In this document: piece after piece, positions 53,737-63,185 of the stretch | Layout: every line of letters begins with the position of its first letter | How positions within the stretch are numbered: position 1 is the stretch's first letter | Source of the DNA: Pseudoalteromonas sp. NC201 | GTDB lineage: Bacteria > Pseudomonadota > Gammaproteobacteria > Enterobacterales > Alteromonadaceae | Direction of reading: 5' to 3' | Assembly: GCF_002850255.1 (NCBI RefSeq) | Contig: NZ_CP022522.1 | Coordinates: forward strand, 2,789,125 to 2,853,124 | DNA: 64,000 nt | The notes under the pieces: model-generated | What the model was told of the DNA's origin: nothing | The model's database searches: none | What the model saw: only the letters and a program-made list of their open reading frames with translations | Position numbers and translations under genes: made by a program

Positions 53737-54369
53737 CTATTTGCTCTTAAATAGTAATGTGCCCTCTACTGAGCTAAACGCCATCTTTTGCAGAACTTGA
53801 TAACCGTGACCCGCAAAAAACTGCGCTTGTTCTGGCTTAGTAATAAATACTGCCATCCCTTTCGTTTCTTCACTTTGTGCAATTAAATCATCCAACGCAG
53901 TGAGTAAATAGTGGCCATAGCCAAGCCCTTGAACATGTGGGTCAACGGCAATTAGAGATAAAAAGTGACACGGCTCTTGCGTTTGCAACGCTTGTCTAAT
54001 CGACTTTTCTTTATCGATAAGCTGCTGCGTTTGCAAATATCCCGCACTCATCATGAGTCGTAATCGCCAATGCCACTGCCGATTTGCGTCCAATTCATCG
54101 CCATTTGCAATAACGCATGCTACCGCGACCAATCTATCTTGATGGTATAACCCCACCATCGGCTGCCCCGTTTGACCAAATGCCGACAGCTCTTCTCGTA
54201 TTAAGGCTCTGAGTTTTTTTTCAAAAATTGCTTCTTGTTTTGCCTCCAATACCTGCTTGAGTAACGGATCATCATGGTAAGCCTGATACAACACACTCGC
54301 GGCTACGTTGATATCTTCTGGATTCAAATATCTAACGATTAATTCATGTTGAGAAGTTTCTACTGACAT
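53737..54369 (-). CDS. GNAT family acetyltransferase
   Basis: About 210 residues. The acetyl-CoA-binding motif A is seen as IAVDPHVQGLGYGHYLLTALDD, and FITKPEQAQFFAGHGYQVL is the usual C-terminal end. It would acetylate an unknown amine. The ATG at 54367-54369 or the one just before it may be used. It stands alone after the repeat-rich region. Confidence 0.9.
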   Translation of the reverse strand: MSVETSQHELIVRYLNPEDINVAASVLYQAYHDDPLLKQVLEAKQEAIFEKKLRALIREELSAFGQTGQPMVGLYHQDRLVAVACVIANGDELDANRQWHWRLRLMMSAGYLQTQQLIDKEKSIRQALQTQEPCHFLSLIAVDPHVQGLGYGHYLLTALDDLIAQSEETKGMAVFITKPEQAQFFAGHGYQVLQKMAFSSVEGTLLFKSK

Positions 54370-54645
54370 CATGGTTCCTTATTGTTATTGCCCCAAGCTT
54401 CTGATAATCATGCCGAAATACTACTTAATATCAAAACCTCAGAATTTTTTCTGTGTACTTTAATAATGTACGGCTACTCGCTAGTGATAGATATTGATAC
54501 AAGTCACAATTTATTCAGTCGTGGACAGGTATATTTATCCTCGCATTAGTCATTATGGTTTTTATCGATGATGACTTGCTAAAGGTTTTACAACCACCTT
54601 TACTATAGTTAGTGAGTAAAATTCAAGCAAACGAGGGAGAACGAA

Positions 54646-54873
54646 ATGGATACTAGTCGCCACACTATGAGTACTTTATTTGCCCAACTTGGGCTCGACA
54701 ACAATCCCAAGGCGATCGAAGGGTTTGTCAAACAACACCGCCTTCCTGACGATATGCTGTTAAGCCAAGCACCATTTTGGAATGAAGGGCAACGTCACTT
54801 TATTGAAGAATCGCTAAAAGAAGACGCCGATTGGAGTGAAATCATTGACGAACTAGATGCGATGTTAAGATAG
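54646..54873 (+). CDS. DUF2789 family protein
   Basis: 75 residues: HTMSTLFAQLGLDN...FVKQHRLPDDMLL...FWNEGQRHFIEESLKEDADWSEIIDELD, the typical sequence of the DUF2789 family. Acidic and helical, cytoplasmic. Function unknown. GAGGGAG lies upstream of the ATG. Confidence 0.9.
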   Translation: MDTSRHTMSTLFAQLGLDNNPKAIEGFVKQHRLPDDMLLSQAPFWNEGQRHFIEESLKEDADWSEIIDELDAMLR

Positions 54874-54944
54874 CTAAAGCAATCGCTCCTTACGTAACTT
54901 GGTGCTATGATCCACTCCTATGATTAAGGCGTTTAGGAACCTCT

Positions 54945-55205
54945 ATGCATCCTGCCGTTGCCAGAGCTATCAAAAAATTAGTCGATAGTGGGAAGACTCC
55001 AACTGTCGCGCTAACAAAAAGCAAATTAACTCAAAGCGTCGCAATGCCAGACGTTATCTCAGGCATTGCTGCGTACAAACAAGACCCTACCTGTATTGAG
55101 CACTATCAAGAGGTTGAAGAGGTCGTCAAAACAAGTTCACAAAGCCAATTAGATAGAATTGAAGCTAAGCTTGATAAGCTCATTGCCTTATTGGAGAAGT
55201 CGTAG
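54945..55205 (+). CDS. Small conserved-looking protein of unknown function
   Basis: 86 residues. A helical N-terminal half (HPAVARAIKKLVDSGKTPTV) and a C-terminal amphipathic coiled-coil-like helix (QLDRIEAKLDKLIALLEKS). This resembles small DNA-associated or oligomerising proteins, but I do not recognise the family. It overlaps the DUF2310 gene by one base, so the two are co-translated. Confidence 0.75.
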   Translation: MHPAVARAIKKLVDSGKTPTVALTKSKLTQSVAMPDVISGIAAYKQDPTCIEHYQEVEEVVKTSSQSQLDRIEAKLDKLIALLEKS

Positions 55206-55978
55206 TGTTTGTTGTCGACTTAACTTTTGATTGCTATGAGGAAACCACCTTAGATGCTGCCGAGCAGGCCATTAACCGGGTGGTCAATGCGCTTCGCTTT
55301 AATGGTCAAATCATTGGTGACGAATTTCCAACTGTACTTAAAGATGGCTATTTCGTCACTCGTGTGATGTGTCCAGAAGAAGACGCTTTGCATCCATTAA
55401 ACCATAGTCCTTTTGTGAAGTTTGCGATTGACCAGCTACAGCAATCAGGCTTGCTTGCACCTAAGGTTAAAGTTTTTGGGCAAGATATACATGCCAACAG
55501 CGCTGATGCCTGTCATGAGCCGTCAAGCTACATTCTCTACACCACATACGTACACACTTGTAGTCCACTGTATTGTGGCGACGACTTTTTACCAGTGCCT
55601 TTATATAAAATCCCTGCTATTGCCAATGGTGATTACAAAACACTGATCAAATGGAAAGAAGATTGGCAAGCCTGCGATCAAATACAGATCAATGGTGCGA
55701 CTCGCTGCGAATTTGCTGCACTGGAGGAAATTTCCAGTACGGGTAGTGATTTGTTTAGACGTGGCATGGATTTGAGCAAACGTATTCGCTATCTCACGAA
55801 AAAACCGGTTTACTATTATCTGTATCGTGTTGGCGGCGAAAACCTCGCCGCAGAAAAAGCAAGAAAATGCCCAAGCTGTCAGGGAGACTGGTTACTCGAG
55901 GAGCCTTGGTTCGGCCTTTTCGACTTTCGCTGCGAAACTTGCCAATTGGTCTCGAATATTTCGTGGGACTTTCAATAA
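55205..55978 (+). CDS. DUF2310 zinc-ribbon protein
   Basis: 257 residues with a C-terminal zinc ribbon (KCPSCQGDWLL...FRCETCQLV, two CxxC pairs). The N-terminal part matches the DUF2310 family (VDLTFDCYEETTLDAAEQAINRVVNALRFNGQIIGDEFP). Described in the databases as possibly nucleic-acid binding, without experimental function that I know of. The start is likely GTG at 55205, overlapping the previous gene. Confidence 0.88.
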   Translation: MFVVDLTFDCYEETTLDAAEQAINRVVNALRFNGQIIGDEFPTVLKDGYFVTRVMCPEEDALHPLNHSPFVKFAIDQLQQSGLLAPKVKVFGQDIHANSADACHEPSSYILYTTYVHTCSPLYCGDDFLPVPLYKIPAIANGDYKTLIKWKEDWQACDQIQINGATRCEFAALEEISSTGSDLFRRGMDLSKRIRYLTKKPVYYYLYRVGGENLAAEKARKCPSCQGDWLLEEPWFGLFDFRCETCQLVSNISWDFQ

Positions 55979-56006
55979 GGAGCGCAAGCTCCTTGATACC
56001 AACTAG

Positions 56007-56558
56007 CTATATTGGATAGTTGACTGTCAGTTTTTCTACAAACTCCGCGATAGAATCAGCCAAAACATGATGCTGTTTCTTACCGACAAACTCTAACCCA
56101 ACTTGACCCGTAGCGACATCGACCGACACCAATAAGTCGTCTGCTTCTGTTAAGCCAATAAATACGGTTTCAGGTTGTTTGAGCCTGCGCTTCATTAAAA
56201 TATGGCCGGTGATATTTTGCTGCAAGCGCTCGAAGTCATCTTCGTTCCATGCTTGCAGTAGCTCAATTTGCTTACCCTCAATAAATGCCACGATATTGCC
56301 AGCAAAGAAATCACCATACAGTCCGTTCAATCCCTCAGGAAATTGCGTTTCCAACGCTCTGGCTAAATCATTTAGATGTCCCGCTGGCGAGCGCGCTACC
56401 GCTAGCCATTTTATCTCGTTAAGCTTGTTCGGTTCACCCTGCTCACATGGGCTAGGCCAACTTTCATCATGCTCGGTACTCGGTAAATCTTTGAAGGTCT
56501 GTTGATGATAGTCTACATAGGCTTGATGCAAGCGCGCCATATTTACGGGCTGAGTCAT
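56007..56558 (-). CDS. syd: SecY-interacting protein Syd
   Basis: 183 residues from the ATG at 56556-56558 (MTQPVNMARLHQAYVDYHQ), with GAGAG upstream. WPSPCEQGE, FFAGNIVAFIEGKQIELLQAWNEDDFERLQQNITGHILMKRRLK and FIGL match the Escherichia coli Syd sequence pattern. It is a peripheral membrane protein that checks SecY integrity. It is divergent from queF, as in Escherichia coli. Confidence 0.93.
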   Translation of the reverse strand: MTQPVNMARLHQAYVDYHQQTFKDLPSTEHDESWPSPCEQGEPNKLNEIKWLAVARSPAGHLNDLARALETQFPEGLNGLYGDFFAGNIVAFIEGKQIELLQAWNEDDFERLQQNITGHILMKRRLKQPETVFIGLTEADDLLVSVDVATGQVGLEFVGKKQHHVLADSIAEFVEKLTVNYPI

Positions 56559-56685
56559 ATATAAAGCTCTCTTTATTTTTCTCACCTCGGGCTGAATACT
56601 TGTTTCGTGTAATTAAGCAAATTGCTATTAATCCCGAGGTGAACATTCGTTATAATGACCGCATTGTAACGAGATTTGAATTAAC

Positions 56686-57531
56686 ATGACAGACTACAGT
56701 AATTCGCCAGAGCTGCAATCTTCTGTGCTTGGTAAAACCACAGAATATGCCAGTGTTTATACTCCAAGCCTGCTACACCCCATTGCACGTAAACTCAATC
56801 GTGACCAAATCAATGTTGATGAGTCCGCTTTACCATTCAAAGGTGAAGATACTTGGACAGGCTACGAATTGTCTTGGCTCAATAACAAAGGTAAGCCTCA
56901 AGTTGCGGTTGCCACTTTTGTGTTTCCTTGCCAAAGCTCGCATATCATTGAGTCAAAATCGTTCAAACTTTACTTGAATAGCTTTAACCAAAGTCGCTTT
57001 GATACGATGGAAACCGTGCGCCAAACGCTAGCTGCGGATCTTTCCACGGCATCAAATAGCCAAGTTAGCGTGACTTTATTTGGCGCAGACGAATTCGATT
57101 GTATTCCTTTCTCGCGTCTCCCTGGTGAGTGTATCGACGAGCTGGATATTGAAGTTGATAGCTACACACCAAATAGTAACTTACTACAACTTGCCTCTGA
57201 GGATGTGGTCGACGAGACGCTTCACAGCCACTTACTCAAGTCAAATTGCTTGATCACCTCACAGCCAGACTGGGCAAGCGTGGTGATAAGTTACCGTGGT
57301 AAGCAAATCGACCGAGAAGCGCTGCTTAAGTACCTAATCTCATTCCGTGACCACAACGAGTTCCATGAGCAATGTGTGGAGCGCATTTACTGCGAGCTTT
57401 GGCGCACCTTTAACCCTGAAAAATTATCGGTTTATGCACGCTATACTCGCCGTGGCGGGTTAGATATCAATCCATATCGTTCGAGTGAACAAGATCAGAC
57501 TCCGTATACGGTAAGAACTAACCGACAGTAA
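56686..57531 (+). CDS. queF: NADPH-dependent 7-cyano-7-deazaguanine reductase
   Basis: 281 residues, the long (bimodular) QueF of the Escherichia coli type. It reduces preQ0 to preQ1 in queuosine synthesis. The active-site Cys188 ([12 protein letters not shown]) and Asp195 are present, as is the [13 protein letters not shown] motif that binds NADPH. It is divergent from syd and followed by a terminator. Queuosine is put into tRNAs with GUN anticodons, including tRNA-Asp. Confidence 0.97.
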   Translation: MTDYSNSPELQSSVLGKTTEYASVYTPSLLHPIARKLNRDQINVDESALPFKGEDTWTGYELSWLNNKGKPQVAVATFVFPCQSSHIIESKSFKLYLNSFNQSRFDTMETVRQTLAADLSTASNSQVSVTLFGADEFDCIPFSRLPGECIDELDIEVDSYTPNSNLLQLASEDVVDETLHSHLLKSNCLITSQPDWASVVISYRGKQIDREALLKYLISFRDHNEFHEQCVERIYCELWRTFNPEKLSVYARYTRRGGLDINPYRSSEQDQTPYTVRTNRQ

Positions 57532-57540
57532 AACGTAAAA

Positions 57541-57569
57541 AAGCCATGTTCTCACATGGCTTGGCTTTT
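57541..57569 (+). terminator. Intrinsic terminator of queF
   Basis: AAGCCATGT-TCTC-ACATGGCTT, a perfect 9-bp stem, with a T-run (GGCTTTTTAT) shortly after. Confidence 0.9.
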
Positions 57570-57671
57570 TATCACATCTAAGTATTGCTATTTAACCTGA
57601 GGTTTGGATAAGGAATGTTCCAACTCATTGTTGCTAAAGCAAAACTTAGTTTTTTCCTTGTCTAGCTAGAG

Positions 57672-57798
57672 AGTTTTAGGGAAAACACCGCTTCCGCGTC
57701 CTGCTCTCGCTAAGGTACCTACATCCTGTAGGCAAGGCGAATTTACGCACCAATAGCTGGCTATTGGAAGTGAATTCAACGCAGTTAGCGCTAAAACT
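57672..57798. repeat. Dispersed intergenic repeat, copy B
   Basis: Shares the 43-base core with copy A at 39 positions (57684-57726). It is bounded by the inverted pair AGTTTTAG (57672-57679) and CTAAAACT (57791-57798). Inside are two perfect hairpins, CCTACA-TCC-TGTAGG (57718-57732) and CCAATAGC-TG-GCTATTGG-type (57750-57767). The remaining 57570-57838 sequence has no gene. Confidence 0.85.
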
Positions 57799-57838
57799 AG
57801 CTGCTAGAAAGGCATTAATTATCCGCAGCTCAGGTTAT

Positions 57839-58705
57839 TTATTCCCCTGTCGTGTCTTCCATTTCAACAGGGACGGGGACCGAACATATATCGGTGTGAT
57901 TTGGCGTATCAACAAACCAATCTCCCGCTCTATTTTTACGTGCAGCAATTAGCGACTCAAAAATCGGCGTATTTGTCTTTAGCCTTTTAAAAGAAGGTGC
58001 ACCTTTTACATCAGCAAGTACCGTAACGCCTTTGATAATATTATACGCTTGTCCAGCAACTGGTTTACGATCTAGATGCTGAACATGTTCCATTCCCGAT
58101 AACAACTGCCCAAACACGGTGGTGTTTTTGTCTAGGTACCGCTGCGGCGTCAACGTGATGTAAAACTCGGTACCACCACTATTAACATCATTGGTTCTGG
58201 CCATGGCAAACGAACCAACGCAGTGTGTCATCCAGGTTTTAGTTCCAGCTTCATTTTGTCCTACGGCAAAACCATTTAAAAACCCGGTACGCGGCGCGTA
58301 GCCGTCTACAGCAGCAAGAGGTGTGATCTTCAAGGTTGATTCTGTGCTATGAAAAAACTCAGCGGCAATCGCTTTTTTTCCTTTTTGCGGCATTTTATTG
58401 TCCGACATATCGCCGCCTTGGGCCACAAAGTTTTCCACGAACCGATACATACTCAAGTTTGTGTAAAACCCCTCTCGTGCTAACGCTTTAATATTTGCCA
58501 CATGATTGGGCGCAAGTTCAGGGTTAAGCGCGATATAGACCGATCCTGTTTGTAATTCTATTTTAAGAATATTTTCAGGGTCCAGCTGCTGCCAGTCGCT
58601 GCTTTTGGCCTCAGCAACGACTTCCGATGGTGACTTTGTATAAGGTTTTGCAAAGACAAGAGATGAACTTATGCCAAGCGCAATAAGTAGTAAGGTTTTT
58701 TTCAT
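57839..58705 (-). CDS. Periplasmic cyclophilin-type peptidyl-prolyl isomerase
   Basis: 288 residues. Signal peptide MKKTLLLIALGISSSLVFA, then a cyclophilin domain with MYRFVENFVAQGGD and GSFAMARTNDVNSGGTEFYI, which hold the catalytic Arg and Phe-type contacts, and VFGQLLSGMEHV. About 60 extra residues with two Cys follow at the C-terminus. It would help fold exported proteins. It lies 2 bases downstream of the SBP3-type gene, probably co-transcribed. Confidence 0.92.
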   Translation of the reverse strand: MKKTLLLIALGISSSLVFAKPYTKSPSEVVAEAKSSDWQQLDPENILKIELQTGSVYIALNPELAPNHVANIKALAREGFYTNLSMYRFVENFVAQGGDMSDNKMPQKGKKAIAAEFFHSTESTLKITPLAAVDGYAPRTGFLNGFAVGQNEAGTKTWMTHCVGSFAMARTNDVNSGGTEFYITLTPQRYLDKNTTVFGQLLSGMEHVQHLDRKPVAGQAYNIIKGVTVLADVKGAPSFKRLKTNTPIFESLIAARKNRAGDWFVDTPNHTDICSVPVPVEMEDTTGE

Positions 58706-58707
58706 TA

Positions 58708-59529
58708 TTATTTTCCTTGTTTATACCAATAAAATGGCACCTCCAACGGCGCACTGGGTGGCAGGTTTGGGTTGTCTAATTCTATGACTGTTTTGTTTTT
58801 AAGATCTAGCTTTTCAAGACGAGTGGAAAAGTGTTTTAAAAATAACGCCTCGAATCGGCCATCTTGCAGTGCGCTTTTAAGGCCTTTCTCAATTTGGCTA
58901 TGGAGCAACGGGTTGTCGTGAGAAACAAAAAAATATACCGCCGAAGGATAGTAAAACACCACATGCTGATCTGCCACCAAATCCGTGTCACTCAGGGCAG
59001 CTTCAATACTCACTAAATCGCTTGGTAGCACATCAAAACGTTTTTTCAACAGCATGTCGTAACCACTGTCTTCTTGTGAGAAAGAAGTCACACTGAGGCC
59101 ATTACGCTCAAAAATCTGATGGTCTGGCCAATCTCTGCGTAAACCAAAAGTAACTCGGCGCAAGTCGCCAATGTAGCGTACTCCGCTCAGTAAGGCTTGA
59201 TTATGTTTGTGCACTAAAGGAATGCGATAACCCAAAATCCCTTTCACTAGGGGAATGCGAATTGCACTCGCGGCCTTTTCGCGCTGTGAGTTAGTCACTA
59301 ACCAACTGACATCCAGCCCCCCTTTTTCTCCAAGTAGGCGCACCGCTCTGTCTTGAGAAGGAATACTTCTCACTGATACGAGCCTCGCTGACTCTACCTG
59401 GTAGGATAAACTCAAAGTAAGCAGCTCTATAATGTACGGATCGGCACCAGCGCTGATTCTAATTTCCGTTGTTTCTTGTGCTTTGAGAGGAAATATCACA
59501 AAACCTAGAACGAGCCAAAGCAGTTTCAT
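58708..59529 (-). CDS. Periplasmic solute-binding-protein-like protein (SBP_bac_3 type)
   Basis: 273 residues. Signal peptide (MKLLWLVLGFVIFPLKAQ), then a bilobal binding-protein layout with short first lobe, DMLLKKRFDVLPSDLVSIEAAL as hinge-type region and PSAVYFFVSHDNPLLHSQIEKGLKSAL near the end. No ABC permease is next to it. Such orphan proteins often act as sensors or have unknown ligands. It overlaps the tamB stop by 4 bases. Confidence 0.82.
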   Translation of the reverse strand: MKLLWLVLGFVIFPLKAQETTEIRISAGADPYIIELLTLSLSYQVESARLVSVRSIPSQDRAVRLLGEKGGLDVSWLVTNSQREKAASAIRIPLVKGILGYRIPLVHKHNQALLSGVRYIGDLRRVTFGLRRDWPDHQIFERNGLSVTSFSQEDSGYDMLLKKRFDVLPSDLVSIEAALSDTDLVADQHVVFYYPSAVYFFVSHDNPLLHSQIEKGLKSALQDGRFEALFLKHFSTRLEKLDLKNKTVIELDNPNLPPSAPLEVPFYWYKQGK

Positions 59530-62500
59530 TTATCATCCCAATCAAATTTGTATAAGAAGTCTATACTGTTGTACAAACCGCTCGTGGCTTCAACATAAAA
59601 CTTCGAAAAAACACGATAACGCAGCGCAATTTCGTTAATAGACTCAAATACCCCAACACGATAACTGACCTGAACATTGGGAGTGATATAGCCTGACACC
59701 TCGACCTGTGTATCGTCACCACTGCCTTTTGCTGATAGGTTAACATCCGAAAGTCCAAGCGATTCCCCCGCCTTACTAAAGAATCCTTCACTGCGGTCAA
59801 TTCCCTGTGAGAGTAAAAACTGCGTGAGTAGCGCATTATTAGAGGTTTCAGACTCCCCTAAAGGCTGACCGTTAAGTAGGTATGACAGTGCCTTGGCTTG
59901 GTCCATTGCTGGCTCTGAAAATACAGTCAAACGCGGCTTAGCAATATTGCCCGTGAGCTCAACACCGGCTATCACATCATTGGCGGTTGTCGCTGGATTT
60001 CGAATAGCTCGAATGTTCAAATATGGCTTATCTAATGCGCCATTGAAGCCAATTTGTCCTGTACGGATCAACAAGTCTTGGCCAAATGCACGATATTTCC
60101 CCTCTCGCAATTGCAACTCTCCCGTTGCTAACATTGGCGACTCAACTTGCTTGTCAATTTCGATTGCACCGGTAACAAAGCTATCTAGCCCAAGCGCCTT
60201 CACCCTAAAGTTATCTTTAACGGTCAGTTTTAAATCTATTTCGTGTTGAACTGGCACCGACATCTGCTTTTTCACTTTGGCATCAACAATGACCTCATCA
60301 TCGCTTGGAGATGTGACTCCCTCAGGCAGAGATTCAATGTTTACTCGGCCAAACGGCACCACAATTTCTCCAAGTACTCGCGCAATCTTATCTTTATAGG
60401 CAAGTGTTAGATCCGGGCTTGCGGTTAGTTCAATCTGTGAGTCTGGTTGCACATAAATATTTTCGCCCTTTATTTTTACTTCAGCAGAGAGCTCGGGCGA
60501 CCAATAGGCTTCGCCAGTTAGTGCTACCTTGCCGCCTTTTGCTGCTGTTAACTCAGCCTCAAGTTGAGCGGAAGTGGCATTAAAATCAAGATTGATGTGA
60601 CCTTTATCAATTTCAACAGGCAAAGAGTCAGAAGACATAAATAAGCGCTGAGCAGTTAGTTTACCGTTCACTTCAGGGGCCGCGAGGCTACCTGAAATAT
60701 TTATATCCCCTAACACTTCCCCTTGCAGGTCAAAACTTTGTTCCGTTACTCGGTTTAGTAGCGCTGACAACTTAGCCAGCTCAATTGACTCTATTTTTAC
60801 GTTACCAGCTAATTGGGGGGATTGTTTATCTAGCGGCACACGCGTATCACCACTGAACTTACCTAAGGTTTCGGAGGTCATGCGCCAATCAGCGTGGATT
60901 TGTTTGTTATTGGTTTTTAGTAACGCTTTAAATTCAGAAATTGAAAATGTTTGCCCATGAGTCGTAACGCCGGCATCAACAATGTTCAGCTCGCCATCGG
61001 CTCGCGTTACTTGGCCATTTTGCCATGCAAGTTTAGCCACGGCCTGAGTTTCACCAGTTACTTTGAGCTCTGCTGGCAACCAAGTTTGTAGTTTAGCAAG
61101 TGCCAATTTCTCCAGTTTAACATCGGCTTGCCCTTGTGTGCCTTGTTGCTCGGCTGCAAAACACAAATCAGTATCATCCATCCGCCAACACTGCTTTGCA
61201 ATGCGTTGACTGACTTCACTGATCACGATTGCGGCAGGACTTTGCAATGCTATCGTTTGCCCTTGAGAAGTTACCTCTCCAGACGATAATTCTCCCTGCC
61301 AAGTGGACTGTTGCAACTTGCCATTGACTTCAAAGCTTGCAACCACTCGCTTATCACGAATATCCAATGTCGCGTTATGTTGCTGCTGATTGCCTTTCAC
61401 AGCTAAACGAATGTCTTCAACCATTTCAGAGTCAACAATCAAACGGTCTAATGCCAGTTTAATTTGCCCAGTCACTTCATTGGCAATATCAACCGTGCCT
61501 TTCGTCGTTAAGCCATGTAGTGCTATATTCTGGTAACGCACAGAGTCAAACTTAATATCGGTCTGAATCCTTGGCTTGAGGTGGTCGCCCTGAACAAAGA
61601 TTTCACCACTGCCCTTTAAGTCAGCTGGAATAAGCGTATTTGCCGCCTGCTCAAACTGAAAGTCAATATCGAGATCTAACTGCTGACCAAGCTCACCGCT
61701 TACCGTCAGGCTATTTTTGCCATAATTCAGGCGTGCATGGCTAAACTCACCTAGCAGGCTTTCATCCACAACGACCTTAACGTCCGCATTAAGTGGTGTA
61801 CCCGCTACTTTACCATCGAGCTTAAAGCGCTCAACATTAACCTGCCACTGTTCACCTTGACTCATAAAATCAAACGCGAATTGCCCTGCCAGCATATCGT
61901 TTTTCGTCAGGCCTGCATCGTATTGCACTAGCCCTAGTAATCTATCGACTGGTAGCTGAGAAAAGTCCCCGTTCACTTTACCCTTCACCCCTTGCGACCA
62001 GTTCACTTGTCCCGCGATTTGCGCTTGCGCTTTTTCAAGCTGAAGCTTTGCTTTAGCTAATGTAAACGCTTGTAGTCCACCTTGCCCTTCAAGTGTCGCG
62101 GTAACATCACCAAACTGCACAGTATTAACAGCGATTGAGCCTGACAAATTGTATTTTGAGGCATCCCCGCTCAAGCCGAGTGTCGCACCTTTTAAAGTCG
62201 TGGGCTCTGAAGGAATAACTAATTTATCTATTTGACCCTGTAAATCAAAAGGCCAGTTTGTCGCTGTCAAATCCGCATGGGCTTGCAGTTTTGCAAACGC
62301 CATTCCCTCGCTATTCAAAGTAAGCGTGAGATCGTGAGGGCGACCCGCCAGTGTTAAACTGGCTAACCCCTGTGGCGCACTCAAGGTTGACCTCAGATCA
62401 ATAGTCCAGTCATTAAGCAAGATTTTTGCCGCTGCTGATATAAACCATTCTTGATAGTTAAGCTGAACCTGCTCCACGTCCACATTTTCATCCACTACAA

Positions 62501-63185
62501 CTTGAGAAAGCTTGATATTCTCAAGTGTTTGCTCATCTACCGCGAGATTGTTAATCTTTAACTCGCCGAGCTCAGCGGTTAGCGGCAGATCTATCTTAGG
62601 CAGTTGGAGTGGCGCTATTGCATTAAGTGGTGCTGGCGATTTTGCAGGCACAGGCTGTTCAGTTGCCTTTGTGGTCAACTTCACACTGTCTAACAGCAAA
62701 AAAGGGACATTAAAATGTGAGCCAGAACCTGAAAACTGCGTGTCTAAGCCTTGCAATCGCACAGTAATTTCCGGCGTGTCCAACGAGAATTGCTGAACTT
62801 GAGCACGTTTTATTGCAATTGGCAGTGGTAACTCAACTTGGCTACTTTCAGTAGTTTCCTCTTCGCTGACACTTTTCTGCTTTTGTACGATCGCTATCGT
62901 TTTTGCGTCTAGCGCAATGCAAACGCTGGCACAGGTCAACCACTCAACAGTGACTTTGGTGTCTCTAAGACGAATATCTATATTGTCATTGTGATAACGC
63001 AACGTAAGATTGGCGCCAGATAACAAGCGCTTATCTAAGCCATCGATTTCTAACCCTGAAACCGTTTTATTCGCTGTCCAAACCAGTAACTTTTGCCCAG
63101 GCAAGGTAAAGCATAAACAAACCAAAAGTAAAAATAAGCTAATAATGGCAGTAATGATTTTGATTCTTAAGCTTCTGAACTGCAT
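59526..63185 (-). CDS. tamB: Translocation and assembly module inner membrane subunit TamB
   Basis: 1219 residues. One N-terminal membrane helix (about 8-29), a long repetitive beta-helical region and a C-terminal DUF490/TamB domain (GVELTGNIAKPRLTVFSEPAMDQAKALSYLLNGQP, near 1085-1120). TamB forms a bridge across the periplasm with TamA and is implicated in outer membrane protein insertion and phospholipid transport. It overlaps the tamA stop by one base. Confidence 0.96.
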   Translation of the reverse strand: MQFRSLRIKIITAIISLFLLLVCLCFTLPGQKLLVWTANKTVSGLEIDGLDKRLLSGANLTLRYHNDNIDIRLRDTKVTVEWLTCASVCIALDAKTIAIVQKQKSVSEEETTESSQVELPLPIAIKRAQVQQFSLDTPEITVRLQGLDTQFSGSGSHFNVPFLLLDSVKLTTKATEQPVPAKSPAPLNAIAPLQLPKIDLPLTAELGELKINNLAVDEQTLENIKLSQVVVDENVDVEQVQLNYQEWFISAAAKILLNDWTIDLRSTLSAPQGLASLTLAGRPHDLTLTLNSEGMAFAKLQAHADLTATNWPFDLQGQIDKLVIPSEPTTLKGATLGLSGDASKYNLSGSIAVNTVQFGDVTATLEGQGGLQAFTLAKAKLQLEKAQAQIAGQVNWSQGVKGKVNGDFSQLPVDRLLGLVQYDAGLTKNDMLAGQFAFDFMSQGEQWQVNVERFKLDGKVAGTPLNADVKVVVDESLLGEFSHARLNYGKNSLTVSGELGQQLDLDIDFQFEQAANTLIPADLKGSGEIFVQGDHLKPRIQTDIKFDSVRYQNIALHGLTTKGTVDIANEVTGQIKLALDRLIVDSEMVEDIRLAVKGNQQQHNATLDIRDKRVVASFEVNGKLQQSTWQGELSSGEVTSQGQTIALQSPAAIVISEVSQRIAKQCWRMDDTDLCFAAEQQGTQGQADVKLEKLALAKLQTWLPAELKVTGETQAVAKLAWQNGQVTRADGELNIVDAGVTTHGQTFSISEFKALLKTNNKQIHADWRMTSETLGKFSGDTRVPLDKQSPQLAGNVKIESIELAKLSALLNRVTEQSFDLQGEVLGDINISGSLAAPEVNGKLTAQRLFMSSDSLPVEIDKGHINLDFNATSAQLEAELTAAKGGKVALTGEAYWSPELSAEVKIKGENIYVQPDSQIELTASPDLTLAYKDKIARVLGEIVVPFGRVNIESLPEGVTSPSDDEVIVDAKVKKQMSVPVQHEIDLKLTVKDNFRVKALGLDSFVTGAIEIDKQVESPMLATGELQLREGKYRAFGQDLLIRTGQIGFNGALDKPYLNIRAIRNPATTANDVIAGVELTGNIAKPRLTVFSEPAMDQAKALSYLLNGQPLGESETSNNALLTQFLLSQGIDRSEGFFSKAGESLGLSDVNLSAKGSGDDTQVEVSGYITPNVQVSYRVGVFESINEIALRYRVFSKFYVEATSGLYNSIDFLYKFDWDDK

